A stretch of 64,000 nucleotides of DNA from TMED78 sp036337035 (GTDB lineage Bacteria; Pseudomonadota; Gammaproteobacteria; Steroidobacterales; Rariloculaceae). The position numbers and the translations under genes were made by a program. Numbering within the stretch: position 1 is the first letter of the stretch; every line of letters starts with the position of its first letter. The notes beneath the pieces are model-generated. The model saw only the letters and a list, made by a program, of their open reading frames with translations, was not told where the DNA came from and did no database searches. This document shows positions 17,610 through 26,792 of the stretch, one piece after another. The DNA lies in NCBI GenBank assembly GCA_036337035.1, contig JAYZFC010000002.1, positions 62,001 to 126,000 on the forward strand, read 5' to 3'.

Positions 17610-18586
17610 TTTTTTGATTTAACAGATTGAGCAATTGCTTCAAGAACGGCAACATTCTCTACTCGCTGCTCATTGGTAAATCTATATAGCTTATTATTAA
17701 TAACTGCATCAGCCCATTCTTCTAAATTAGCTCTAACTGGATCTTTAGCGCCAAATGTCTTTGAATGTTGCTTTCCATCCATACCACATGTTATTAAATG
17801 CGTTTTACCTCCATGTTGTGGATGTGAATCATCTCTTGCTTCAATCCACATTTTACTTCCAAAAACCGTAAATCTGCCATAATAAGGGGTAGCTGAAATA
17901 GCGCCCAAAAAGCCTGTGGCTCCGTTTTTAAATTTTAGTTCCACATTGACAATATCACCTGTGGGTAAATCAAGAACTCTCTGAGCTGATTGAGCAGCAA
18001 GAGATTCAATCGGTCCAAACATTGAAATAAAAAGATCAGTTAAATGAACTCCCATGCCAGTCATACCAGCTGCTGGCGCTTCTTCGTGAGATCCTCTCCA
18101 ATTATCTGACTCTACAGATGCAAAAATACTATGAGAAAAATTAGCCTCGACATGCATTTTCTCACCCATCTCTCCAGAAGATACTATTTTATGTATTTCT
18201 TCCATAGTTGGTTCAAACCTTCTTTCATGACCAACACCCATAATAATTTTTGCTTTATCAGCAGCATCTACCATTCTCTTAACACTTGCTTTTGATAGAG
18301 AAAGGGGTTTCTCACAAAAAATTTGCTTCTTTTGTTTAATTGCTTGTAAAAATTGTTCTTCATGCTGTGAATGAGGGGTGCACAAAATAACTGCATCTAT
18401 ATCAGGATCCTTAAGAGCATCTTCATAGCTACTCACAAGTGGGATTTTTTTTTGATCTGAAAAGTCTTTATGTTTTTCTGGTGTTCTTGCAGTGAGCTTA
18501 GTAATTTTAATTTTATCACTGCCATCTATAGCCTCAACCATATGCCTACCCCACCAACCAAGACCTATCATCGCTGCTCTTAACAT
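17594..18586 (-). CDS. Gfo/Idh/MocA family oxidoreductase (third copy)
   Basis: This is a 330-residue enzyme. The nucleotide-binding motif AMIGLGWWGRHMVEAI is at the N terminus, EKPLSLSK near residue 94, and GMTGMGVHLTDLFISMFGP carries the family histidine. It is less similar to the other two copies than they are to each other, and may have a different substrate. It lies between the TRAP binding-protein gene (14 nt upstream) and the TRAP permeases. That tight placement inside a TRAP operon suggests the transporter delivers its substrate, which is inference. Confidence 0.9.
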   Translation of the reverse strand: MLRAAMIGLGWWGRHMVEAIDGSDKIKITKLTARTPEKHKDFSDQKKIPLVSSYEDALKDPDIDAVILCTPHSQHEEQFLQAIKQKKQIFCEKPLSLSKASVKRMVDAADKAKIIMGVGHERRFEPTMEEIHKIVSSGEMGEKMHVEANFSHSIFASVESDNWRGSHEEAPAAGMTGMGVHLTDLFISMFGPIESLAAQSAQRVLDLPTGDIVNVELKFKNGATGFLGAISATPYYGRFTVFGSKMWIEARDDSHPQHGGKTHLITCGMDGKQHSKTFGAKDPVRANLEEWADAVINNKLYRFTNEQRVENVAVLEAIAQSVKSKKWVDV

Positions 18587-18600
18587 CTCACCTCCATTAT

Positions 18601-19668
18601 TTATTCAATTTCATAATTAACTGGCCACTCAAAACCACTGTTTGTAACTTCCTCAATATACGAAATAAGGATCTCGCTTCCTGGCATACCTCGTGAATTT
18701 GCCTCTATTGCCATCTCATTTGGAAAATTAATTAATGATTCTGCCCATTGAGTCCTTACTTCATTGGATAGCTCTCTCACTTCTGCGCCTGCTAATCTTA
18801 AATTCTCTAAACCTTCAGCCTGCCTAATATCTAGTTCGATAGCTGCTATAGATTCATATTCCAGTCCTACCGCTCTTATTATAGATTGAACATTTTCAGG
18901 TAAGCGATCTAAGCTCTTAACATTCATTGTCATAATTGCAGCACCTCCCATTGCACCAAATCCTATTAATGTATAGTAAGGTGAAGGTTCATGAAGCTTA
19001 TAAGCAAAATAAGATGATGGATACATTAACCATCCAGAATAAACACCGGTCTGTAAAGACATGTAAGCATCTGGTAATGCTGATTGAACTGGTATAACTC
19101 CAGCAAATTCAAGCCAAGGTAAATTTGGTCCAGCTCCAGCTATTTTTACACCACGCAAATCATCTACTGTATCCCAGGGGACGCTTGAACCAAGATGATA
19201 GTTATCAAAGCCATTAATTCCTAACAAGTATTGTCCATAAGATTCTACAAGTTGCTCCTTAAGCCAAGGATTATTATCATAAATAGCTCTGCTAATCCTT
19301 ACTCCCTCTTGAGCATTTTGGGGTCCAAAAGGAACAAAATACTGAAAGTTATGGAGAAAAAGTTTTGCTGGTTCAAAACAAGTACAAAAAGCACCGATAT
19401 CTAAAATTCCTATCTGAATTGCTTCTAGAGTTTCAACCACTGATGCAATAGATCCACCATATCCCTCAATAACTCGCAATTCATGTTCTGTTTCTTCAGC
19501 AACACGTCTTATTATCTCCGGAACAAAATAATCACGTATAACAGTTGAATATACTGTTGGTCCTGCTGGATGACCTGTGCCTACTCTTAAAGTGAATGTT
19601 TCAGAAAAAGCAAAACTATTTAATAAAAAATATAAGAGTGAAGTTTTAAAAAAATATCTAAAAAACAT
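18601..19668 (-). CDS. dctP: TRAP transporter substrate-binding protein, DctP family
   Basis: This 355-residue protein has a hydrophobic signal peptide ending near FAFSE. The mature part begins TFTLRVGTGHPAGPT, and VETLEAIQIGILDIGAFCT follows the DctP pattern in which a loop before the first hinge contacts ligand. The family usually has a conserved arginine for the carboxylate; VDDLRGVKIAGAGPNLPWL near residue 165 matches that region. It is periplasmic and works with the DctQ/DctM pair downstream. It starts 18 nt after the arylsulfotransferase-like gene stop, so that gene may head the same transcript. Confidence 0.88.
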   Translation of the reverse strand: MFFRYFFKTSLLYFLLNSFAFSETFTLRVGTGHPAGPTVYSTVIRDYFVPEIIRRVAEETEHELRVIEGYGGSIASVVETLEAIQIGILDIGAFCTCFEPAKLFLHNFQYFVPFGPQNAQEGVRISRAIYDNNPWLKEQLVESYGQYLLGINGFDNYHLGSSVPWDTVDDLRGVKIAGAGPNLPWLEFAGVIPVQSALPDAYMSLQTGVYSGWLMYPSSYFAYKLHEPSPYYTLIGFGAMGGAAIMTMNVKSLDRLPENVQSIIRAVGLEYESIAAIELDIRQAEGLENLRLAGAEVRELSNEVRTQWAESLINFPNEMAIEANSRGMPGSEILISYIEEVTNSGFEWPVNYEIE

Positions 19669-19686
19669 TGTATCCTACAAAAAACT

Positions 19687-21297
19687 TTATGGAGTAAGAG
19701 GGACTTCTGGCCTTGCTGGTCTAGCCGGCTCATTAGTATATAGCTCTGTAATCTTCCCTCTAGGTGTTAAATCTTTTCCTTCAAGTCCAGCATACTCAGG
19801 AGTGTATCTGGCACATTTAAAAAAAGCACTAAAAAAAGTTCCGGTATCAGCTGTCATAGTTTCATAAATACCATAATTACCCTGAGTTCGATCTCCTACA
19901 GGACTGATATATTCCCAAACTACTTCACCAGCAGAAGTAACTTCGAAAATATGTCCGTGAGGGCCAGAGCAAACCAATGTATTTCCATTTGGAAGTCTTT
20001 GAGTACCAGAAATATATTGGCCATAAAAGGCATTAGGAATTGGCGGAACATAACTCCAAACAATTTGATTAGATAATTGAGAAATCGTGTCTCTACTCAT
20101 TCCCATTCCAGGCGGTCTAGAGGGTGTATGTCCTGCCAACATCTCTGGTACATAATTTCCCTCTGACATTGGCCCATCATATGGATTAATCTCTCTTATT
20201 GAAGAATAAACTTGGCTTAGCCTTCTTGTGCCATTATCAAAGATTAAAAAATTTCCAGCTCCATCTAGCTCACTGAAACCAGTTCCTATTTCTCTATCTC
20301 TAATCCATTGTATGTCATGTGTAAAAAATAGCTGTTGGTGGCCATTAGTACTACTGCTACCTTCATTAAGAGATGAAGGGCAATCACCTGCATCATATAT
20401 ACAAGGATTGCCCCATCGAAATAAGAAATCTCCTTTATCACTAGCTGCTAATTCTCTACTTTGCTCAAGATCACCGGGGATGAAAGTATTACCATGATCA
20501 ATAACATAAAATTCACTATGAGTAGAATTATTTATAACTATCTGATCAAGCTCATAGTTATAGTCTAAACTATTTGCATGAATCCAATCACCACTTACAG
20601 GTAGACCAGAAAAATAAATATCAAGCTTGTCAGGATTTTCACTAACAATTCCATAATTTGGTAAATTAGCATCACGTTCCTGAACTATATGATCACTTAT
20701 ATTCCATTCCCAAATAATGTTCCCATCAAGATCAACTTCAATTAACCCATCGGGTCTAGAAGAGTAATTATTATTCAAAGCTGGATCTAATCCCAATGCT
20801 ATAGATTCTTCATGGTTTATATCTCTTGAAGCTATATATAATAAGGTATTCTGTTCAAGCTTTGGATTCCATATCATCCTGAAATCATGATGGCCTCGAT
20901 ACCCAGGGCGTTCATCAAAATATTCCCAAACAACTTCTCCATCCCAATCTACTAGCTGGTATGTAGCACCAGGAGGTGGCCCACTTCTATGCCGACTACG
21001 ATCTATTACTCCACGAAGTAATAGCCCATTTTCTAACAATCTTGCATGCTTTTCTATTTGCTCTTGGCCAGGTGCGCCAAAGCCATCTGGATATGGCCAA
21101 GAATGAACAACCTGTCCATGCATATCAATTAAATAGGTATTTTTACCTCGAAAGGGGCTAAAAATTGTATATCCCTGGTAAGCCTTAGAAGGATTATGTT
21201 GTATCAGCTCAGTTGGTCCCTGAAAAGCTTCATATGCATAAACAGTGAATACTGAGCAAACTGCTAAAAATAAAGAAAGAAATATATTCTTGTGCAT
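19687..21297 (-). CDS. Exported arylsulfotransferase-like beta-propeller protein
   Basis: This 536-residue protein has a signal peptide ending near VYAYEAF. It shows repeated W-x-x-D/N beta-propeller blades (VDWDGEVVWEYF, VDLDGNIIWEWN, AGEVVWEY). Histidine motifs RGHHDFRMIW, WIHANSLDYN and FTHDIQWI recall the active-site histidines of PAPS-independent aryl sulfotransferases, which move sulfate between phenolic compounds in the periplasm. Many distant members are uncharacterised, so transferase activity is inferred only. It is the most upstream gene of the minus-strand block that includes the TRAP transporter. Confidence 0.78.
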   Translation of the reverse strand: MHKNIFLSLFLAVCSVFTVYAYEAFQGPTELIQHNPSKAYQGYTIFSPFRGKNTYLIDMHGQVVHSWPYPDGFGAPGQEQIEKHARLLENGLLLRGVIDRSRHRSGPPPGATYQLVDWDGEVVWEYFDERPGYRGHHDFRMIWNPKLEQNTLLYIASRDINHEESIALGLDPALNNNYSSRPDGLIEVDLDGNIIWEWNISDHIVQERDANLPNYGIVSENPDKLDIYFSGLPVSGDWIHANSLDYNYELDQIVINNSTHSEFYVIDHGNTFIPGDLEQSRELAASDKGDFLFRWGNPCIYDAGDCPSSLNEGSSSTNGHQQLFFTHDIQWIRDREIGTGFSELDGAGNFLIFDNGTRRLSQVYSSIREINPYDGPMSEGNYVPEMLAGHTPSRPPGMGMSRDTISQLSNQIVWSYVPPIPNAFYGQYISGTQRLPNGNTLVCSGPHGHIFEVTSAGEVVWEYISPVGDRTQGNYGIYETMTADTGTFFSAFFKCARYTPEYAGLEGKDLTPRGKITELYTNEPARPARPEVPLTP

Positions 21298-21342
21298 AAT
21301 CCTAGTTCCCCTTAAGGTATTAACTAAAGTATCTTATTTCAA

Positions 21343-21348
21343 ATTATA
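21343..21348 (-). promoter_or_regulatory. Candidate -10 element upstream of the arylsulfotransferase/TRAP block
   Basis: On the minus strand this reads TATAAT, a perfect -10 hexamer, about 46 nt before the ATG at 21297. It lies in a 99-nt divergent intergenic region shared with the amidohydrolase gene. I cannot see a good -35 at 17 nt spacing, so the call rests on the hexamer and its position only. In DNA this AT-rich, chance matches are common. Confidence 0.25.
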
Positions 21349-21396
21349 TCGAAAGCATAACATAATAATCTACAAACAAACTACGGGAATACTTAA

Positions 21397-23025
21397 ATGA
21401 AAATAATTATATATATATCTGTAATTTCTGCTTTATTTATTTGCGGCCCTTCTTTTGCTCAAGATAGTAATGCTTGTAGCAATGACTCCTATATTGCTTT
21501 AATAAATGGAAAAATCTATCTAATGGATGAAAATGACTCCACGATATCATCTATATTAATTCAAAATAATAAAGTTGTTGCTCTAGAGCCAAACATTAAA
21601 GAATATAAAAATTGTATCCAAATAATAGATCTAAACAATAGAGTAGTAATACCAGGTTTAATTGATAACCATATTCACTATATCAGAATTGCAAACCGTC
21701 CAGGCTATGACCTAAGGGCCTTAGAAGTTACATTTAATATTAACGAGGCATTGTCAGTTATTGAAGCAAAAACTAAAAAGGTCCCTAAAGGAAAAATGAT
21801 AACCACCATTGGAGGTATTCGGAGAACGCAATGGGCTGAAAAACGATTCCCATCTCTCTCTGAGTTAGATGCTATATCTCCAGACCATCCCGTTTACTTA
21901 TCTGAAAGAGGTGCAGGGCCAGGACAAACAAACTCATTGGCAAAAAATATGCTTCAAGAACTAGGTATAGATGTAAAAGAAGATGGTTCTATATCTAATG
22001 GAAGTGAAACCGCAAAGGCTTATGATGTATTGGCATCTTCATTAACCAACGAAGATAGAAAAAGACAAATGAAAGATGTTTCTAATTATGCATTGTCTGT
22101 TGGATTAACAACAGTCATGGATATGTCGGGAACTGTTCCAGGAGTTGGTTTTATTGATCAAACTAATGGATATGACTTTTTTTTGGAGATGGTTAGAAAT
22201 AATAATCATAAACTTCGAACTAGAATTTTTTTTCCAGGCCTAGATCAAGATGAAGAACTAGTTCAGCTTTCAGGATATTTAGATAATAAATGGCCAAATT
22301 ATGGGCCAGATATGGCAAAAATTATCGGCATTGGAGAATGGTCTGTTGGTAGAAACTTATTTAATCAACAACCACTTGGTGAAATAGCTATTGATGCTCA
22401 AAGAAAGATTGCTGAACGAGGATGGCCATATCATCAACACTTGCATTCAATCGAAGAAATATCTGCTCATTTAGATGTTTGGGAAGATCTAAATAAAAAA
22501 TATAATCTTTCAGAAATGAGATGGACACCTGGACATTTAAGTGGAATTACACCTGAACTTATTAATAGAATAAAAAAACTAAATCTAGGTATTGGTCTTC
22601 ATAGTCAGCCATATCATAGCGGCTCTAGCAATGGAGGACCCCCATGGAAAACAGCATTAGAAAGTGATTTAGTTGCTATAGGTGCAGGCACAGATGGTGC
22701 AAGAATCAACTCCCTAAATCCTTGGGCAACTATTTATTATATGGTTACTGGAATTAATATTTCTGGAGTAAAAACTAATGCTAACGAAACAATAAGTAGA
22801 TATGAAGCAGTTAAACTTTTTTCATCTAGTGATCAAGGCTGGTTCACAAAGGAAGATGGAGTTCTTGGAGGAATTAATGTCGGAGGTTTTGCTGATCTTG
22901 TAGTACTAGAGAAGGATTTTTTTAATGAGGATGTAATAAACAATAATCAAATCAGAAGTATGAAATCAGTTTTAACTATCGTTAATGGTGAGATTGTTTT
23001 TAGTAGTGGTGAAATTATACTCTAG
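21397..23025 (+). CDS. Exported amidohydrolase (YtcJ-like, amidohydrolase superfamily)
   Basis: This 542-residue protein has a signal peptide ending near GPSFAQD. VVIPGLIDNHIHY gives the first metal-binding HxH (H92, H94). Further histidines appear in YHQHLHS, and the catalytic aspartate candidate is D433 in GAGTDGARINSLNPW. The C-terminal VGGFADLVVLEKDFF is the usual return to the small beta-sandwich domain. The family hydrolyses amide or ester-like bonds in cyclic or acyl compounds; export points to a periplasmic substrate. It is divergent from the arylsulfotransferase-like gene. Substrate not known. Confidence 0.85.
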   Translation: MKIIIYISVISALFICGPSFAQDSNACSNDSYIALINGKIYLMDENDSTISSILIQNNKVVALEPNIKEYKNCIQIIDLNNRVVIPGLIDNHIHYIRIANRPGYDLRALEVTFNINEALSVIEAKTKKVPKGKMITTIGGIRRTQWAEKRFPSLSELDAISPDHPVYLSERGAGPGQTNSLAKNMLQELGIDVKEDGSISNGSETAKAYDVLASSLTNEDRKRQMKDVSNYALSVGLTTVMDMSGTVPGVGFIDQTNGYDFFLEMVRNNNHKLRTRIFFPGLDQDEELVQLSGYLDNKWPNYGPDMAKIIGIGEWSVGRNLFNQQPLGEIAIDAQRKIAERGWPYHQHLHSIEEISAHLDVWEDLNKKYNLSEMRWTPGHLSGITPELINRIKKLNLGIGLHSQPYHSGSSNGGPPWKTALESDLVAIGAGTDGARINSLNPWATIYYMVTGINISGVKTNANETISRYEAVKLFSSSDQGWFTKEDGVLGGINVGGFADLVVLEKDFFNEDVINNNQIRSMKSVLTIVNGEIVFSSGEIIL

Positions 23026-23060
23026 TATGTAATAATTAAATAAAATTAATAGGCTCTGCA

Positions 23061-24059
23061 ATGTACAAAATTAAAATCTTAATTAGTATACTAGTTTTTT
23101 TTATTTCTTCTGCCCATGCTCATCATAATTGGAGGCAAATATATGATGTTAATACTGATATAGAAATTGTAGGCACAATTAGCTCTATAGAATGGCGGAA
23201 CCCTCATATAAGAGTAAGTTTTATAGTTGATAATGGGACCCCAGAACAAAAAATTTATACAACAGAAAGTAACTCAGTCGCTGCTCTAACAAGAATGGAC
23301 TTAACACCAGAAATATTAGCGCCAGGCACACCAGTTCGTGTAGCTGGGTATCGATCAAGAACATCAAATAACGATATATTTATGACTCACCTTCTACTTC
23401 CTGATAATAAAGAAGTTGAGTTTATGTTAGATACACAACCAAGATGGCCAGAAGCAGAAGCATTAGCAAATACTTCTAGAGTGTTAGGTAGCGTTACTGA
23501 ACCAGATTTTTCTAAACGCCCTACCTCTATCTTTGGGGTGTGGTCCACAGTTTTTTATTCTGAAGGTAGTCATAGAGCCTTAAATAATGACCCAATACAT
23601 TGGACCCAAAAAGGTTTAGAACTAAATGGTGAATTAAATGACTCCATCAATCTTCGGGCAGATCCAACTTGTACCCCAAAACCCATGCCTGAAGTTATGA
23701 GCGCTCCTTATCCAATTCAAATTATCGATCAAGGTGAGACCATAATAATTCATGCAGAAGAATTTGATTCTATTCGAGAAGTAAAAATGGGTGTTCCTCA
23801 TAATGATCCTGGAACTTCTAATATATTAGGCTACTCAACAGGTAAATGGATTGGAGAAACGCTTGCTGTTTCTACTACCTTCGGCTCAGAATCAGGCATG
23901 CAAATACAAGAAACTTTTCATCTAAGTAACGATCATAGTCGCCTTCTATATAGTCAAGTAATTATTGATCCAGAAATGCGATCTATGCCAACGGTCAATA
24001 AGAAATGGTGGCAATATCAACCTGGCGCATTCGTCCAGCCTTATGAATGTTCTTACTAG
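23061..24059 (+). CDS. Exported protein with N-terminal DUF6152-like domain
   Basis: This 332-residue protein has a signal peptide with an ideal AHA cleavage site, which would leave HHNWRQIYD at the mature N terminus. Residues about 21-130 resemble the short DUF6152-like proteins encoded just downstream on the other strand (HHN motif, IVGTISSIEWRNPHIR). Residues about 140-332 are an extra region with no fold I recognise. It follows the amidohydrolase by 35 nt on the same strand and may be co-expressed. The exposed His-His suggests metal binding, which is inference. Confidence 0.7.
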   Translation: MYKIKILISILVFFISSAHAHHNWRQIYDVNTDIEIVGTISSIEWRNPHIRVSFIVDNGTPEQKIYTTESNSVAALTRMDLTPEILAPGTPVRVAGYRSRTSNNDIFMTHLLLPDNKEVEFMLDTQPRWPEAEALANTSRVLGSVTEPDFSKRPTSIFGVWSTVFYSEGSHRALNNDPIHWTQKGLELNGELNDSINLRADPTCTPKPMPEVMSAPYPIQIIDQGETIIIHAEEFDSIREVKMGVPHNDPGTSNILGYSTGKWIGETLAVSTTFGSESGMQIQETFHLSNDHSRLLYSQVIIDPEMRSMPTVNKKWWQYQPGAFVQPYECSY

Positions 24060-24062
24060 AAG

Positions 24063-24482
24063 TCAATTTGACATACCCATTCCCATGCCCATTCCACCTT
24101 CATTTCCATCTCTGGTCCAAGCTGGGTAAAGAGGCCATTCAGTTCCATTAGCTTGAATTAAACTCCTTGCTCTCATTTCCAAAGAACCATTTCTAGAGGG
24201 CCAGCCGCTGACCACTATCCTTTCCCCCACAGCAACAGTTTCAGGGGTCATTCCATTTCTACTTGCTACCCCAGGCGCTGCAGTTGGTAACACCCAACTA
24301 AAAATCTCTCCATCTTCCTCAACATCAATAAATATCTCTATATGAGGATTTTTCCAATCAAAATTAGTGACAACCCCTTCAAGCGTTATTATTGTTTCAG
24401 GGTCATATCTCATTCTGTAATTATGATGAGATAATGAAGGAGCACTTAGTAATACAATTACTAGAAAAACTATTTTTTTCAT
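24063..24482 (-). CDS. Small exported DUF6152-like protein, copy A
   Basis: A TTG at 24491 extends the frame, but GGAGA at 24492-24496 is correctly spaced for the ATG at 24482, so I choose the latter (139 residues). The signal peptide ends SAPSLS, giving a mature protein starting HHNYRMRYDP. LEGVVTNFDWKNPHIEIFID is the family core, apparently a small beta-barrel. The C-terminal tail is rich in glycine and methionine (GGMGMGMGMSN). It is a close paralogue of the gene at 24552-24965, from which it is separated by about 70 nt. Function unknown; a metal or copper role is possible. Confidence 0.75.
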   Translation of the reverse strand: MKKIVFLVIVLLSAPSLSHHNYRMRYDPETIITLEGVVTNFDWKNPHIEIFIDVEEDGEIFSWVLPTAAPGVASRNGMTPETVAVGERIVVSGWPSRNGSLEMRARSLIQANGTEWPLYPAWTRDGNEGGMGMGMGMSN

Positions 24483-24551
24483 TATTTTCAATCTCCAAAA
24501 TACCTTACAAACGTAATTATTAATTTTTCGTTTACAAAAATTTAAACTAAC

Positions 24552-24965
24552 TTAGTTACTTCTCATACCCATACCCATGCCTCCCTCTCTCGAACCAGAC
24601 CGAGGTGGGCGAAGAGGCCATCCGGTCCCATTAGCTTGAATCAAAGCTATTGCCCTCATCTTCAAAGAACCGTCTTTAGAAGGCCAGCCAGTGATAACTA
24701 TCCTTTCCCCCTCAGAAATAGTTTCAGAGGTCATTCCGTACCTACTTGCTATCCGAGGTGCTGCAGTTGGTATAATCCAGCTAATAGTCTCTCCATCTTC
24801 CTCAACATCAATAAATATCTCTATATGAGGGTTTTTCCAATCAAATTTAGTGACAACCCCTTCAAGCGTAATAATCATACTACTATCATAATTCGCAGCG
24901 TAATTATGATGAGACAACGAAGGACCGCTAATAATAAAAATTAGAAGAAAAATAGTTTTTTTCAT
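24552..24965 (-). CDS. Small exported DUF6152-like protein, copy B
   Basis: This 137-residue protein has a GGGGAA Shine-Dalgarno 6 nt before the ATG. The signal peptide ends SGPSLS and the mature protein starts HHNYAANYD. The core LEGVVTKFDWKNPHIEIFID is nearly the same as in copy A, and the tail GGMGMGMRSN is again glycine/methionine-rich. Nucleotide similarity between the copies is high across the middle of the gene, so this is a fairly recent tandem duplication. The two probably share a transcript. Function unknown. Confidence 0.75.
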   Translation of the reverse strand: MKKTIFLLIFIISGPSLSHHNYAANYDSSMIITLEGVVTKFDWKNPHIEIFIDVEEDGETISWIIPTAAPRIASRYGMTSETISEGERIVITGWPSKDGSLKMRAIALIQANGTGWPLRPPRSGSREGGMGMGMRSN

Positions 24966-25038
24966 TATATTTCCCCTGCCAAAATGCTAGGATAGATGTC
25001 CTTTTTAACAAGATTATATCAAAATATTAGGAGTTACC

Positions 25039-26727
25039 ATGACAAATTCTAGCTTTGCATTAACTTGGATAAAATTAATACTTGTAATTTTATTCATTTA
25101 TGGCTGTGGTCAAAATTCACAACCATCAATTAATAATATTAGCCTTATCCAAAATCCAAATCCAACTGTTCCGCTAGCGGCTATCCTAAATGTTAGTTCT
25201 AGTGAACCAACAACACTGTCAATCAATATTGATGACGGTGAAAAAAGTTGGTCAGTAACTCCTAATAATAACATGCAAAGTGATCATGAAGCACCAGTAC
25301 TAGGTATGCGATCTGGTCGTATGCATACAATTACAGCTTCTCTTACTAATGCTGATGGTAATTCAATTACTTCAGAAGAATTATTCTTTGAGACTCCTCC
25401 TTTGCCTGAAGCTTTTCCAACTCCAGTAATTAACGCTTATGAGGAAGGGGAAATAGAGCCTGGAGTTACTTTATTTAATGTTAATGGAAGATGGAATAAC
25501 GATTATCCTTCAGTTTCCACGCCAGCTAATTTTTCACCAGCGATTATTGTTGACGATATGGGAGAAATTGTCTGGTACTACCTACCAGAAGATCACAGAG
25601 TCCATGATATTAGGCCTTGGGGAAATGAAGGCGATTTAGTTTATGAGATATGGGCACCGGCATCATGGGGTGGAAAAGTAGAAATTGATATGCTTGGAAA
25701 TATTAAAAGGCGTTGGCATTTTACAGGTACTGCTGAAAATATTGCTGAAGGCAGTATCCCTGTTGAAACAGATTCTTATCACCATGATTATTCAGAGCTA
25801 CCTAATGGAAATATTTTATTGCTGAGTTCAGAAAATAGAGTGATTGAAAATTGGTATACTAGTGAAACAGATCCTAATGCACCAAGAGCTGATCAAAATG
25901 TTATTGGCGATGTTATTATTGAAATGACATTAGAGGGTGAAGTTGTTCGTGAATGGAAACTTCACGATATCCTAGATGTTAATCGTATTGGCTATAATTC
26001 ACTGAGAAAGAATTACTGGAATAATCATTATCAATATGCAGATTATGTAGACACAGAGACATATGGACCGGTTAATGACTGGTCTCATGCAAATGCAATT
26101 ATTTATGAGCCAAAAGATCATTCTTTTATCATGTCTGTACCCTACCAAGATGCGGTTATAAAAATTGATATAGATAGTGGAGAACTTGTTTGGATCTTAG
26201 GCAACCATGATAATTGGGTTGAGCCATGGAGTGATAAATTACTTACACCTGTAGGTGATGTGGAATGGTCTTATAAGCACCATGCTATATCACATACAGA
26301 AAAAGGCACTTTCTTATTATTTGATAATGGTGTTGGCAGAGCTTCTCCTTTTAATGCAAGGATGGCGCTCGAAGACAGCTACTCTAGAGCCGTTGAATAT
26401 GCAGTAGATGAAGAAAATATGGAAGTTAGGCAAGTTTGGGAATATGGTCCTGAAGATGAGGTATTTTATGGGAAATATCTTGGCGATGTTGACTGGCTAC
26501 CTCAAATGGATAATGTTCTCATAAATGCAGGTGGTCGAGAAACTAACAGTGAAGGAGTTAATCAAAACCCACAAGTAGAAGGTACCCAAAGATGGGCTAG
26601 CCTTATGGAAGTTACTAACGACTCTCCATCAAAAAAAGTTTGGGAAATGCAACTCAAACAAGATGATTCTAACTGGGCAATTTATAGATCAGAAAGATTG
26701 CCTAGTATTTATCATTGGGTTGATTAA
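25039..26727 (+). CDS. Arylsulfotransferase-like beta-propeller, probable lipoprotein
   Basis: This 562-residue protein has TAGGAG just upstream of its ATG. The N-terminal hydrophobic segment ends FIYGCGQNS, a near-lipobox with the cysteine at residue 23, so membrane anchoring is likely. A domain of about 100 residues resembling a beta-sandwich comes first. A propeller with histidine motifs SYHHDYSELPNGN, WSHANAIIY and KHHAISH follows; these resemble arylsulfotransferase family active-site segments. It has the same broad family as the 19687-21297 protein but differs in the extra N-terminal domain and anchoring. Sulfate-transfer activity is family inference only. Confidence 0.75.
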   Translation: MTNSSFALTWIKLILVILFIYGCGQNSQPSINNISLIQNPNPTVPLAAILNVSSSEPTTLSINIDDGEKSWSVTPNNNMQSDHEAPVLGMRSGRMHTITASLTNADGNSITSEELFFETPPLPEAFPTPVINAYEEGEIEPGVTLFNVNGRWNNDYPSVSTPANFSPAIIVDDMGEIVWYYLPEDHRVHDIRPWGNEGDLVYEIWAPASWGGKVEIDMLGNIKRRWHFTGTAENIAEGSIPVETDSYHHDYSELPNGNILLLSSENRVIENWYTSETDPNAPRADQNVIGDVIIEMTLEGEVVREWKLHDILDVNRIGYNSLRKNYWNNHYQYADYVDTETYGPVNDWSHANAIIYEPKDHSFIMSVPYQDAVIKIDIDSGELVWILGNHDNWVEPWSDKLLTPVGDVEWSYKHHAISHTEKGTFLLFDNGVGRASPFNARMALEDSYSRAVEYAVDEENMEVRQVWEYGPEDEVFYGKYLGDVDWLPQMDNVLINAGGRETNSEGVNQNPQVEGTQRWASLMEVTNDSPSKKVWEMQLKQDDSNWAIYRSERLPSIYHWVD

Positions 26728-26747
26728 TACATAGTGGAATAATTAAC

Positions 26748-26782
26748 AGCCTATCTTGTTAAAAGATAGGCTTGTTATTTTT
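26748..26782 (+). terminator. Intrinsic terminator after the arylsulfotransferase-like lipoprotein gene
   Basis: A perfect 10-bp stem AGCCTATCTT (26748-26757) and AAGATAGGCT (26763-26772) closes a 5-nt GTTAA loop. It is followed by the T-rich run TGTTATTTTT. It begins 20 nt after the stop codon at 26727 and ends just before the Shine-Dalgarno of the next gene. This is the cleanest terminator in the window and it separates the transcript upstream from the feo operon. Confidence 0.85.
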
Positions 26783-26792
26783 GGGGAATATT

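Larger units (their letters stand above)
24063..24965 (-). repeat. Tandem gene duplication of two DUF6152-like genes
   Basis: The stretches around 24290-24390 and 24770-24870 are almost identical, including about 40 identical bases encoding the VEEDGE region and the following DWKNPHIEIFID core. Similarity falls off toward the tails and the signal peptides. This is direct sequence evidence of duplication; the lack of flanking mobile-element features suggests simple unequal recombination. Confidence 0.8.
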
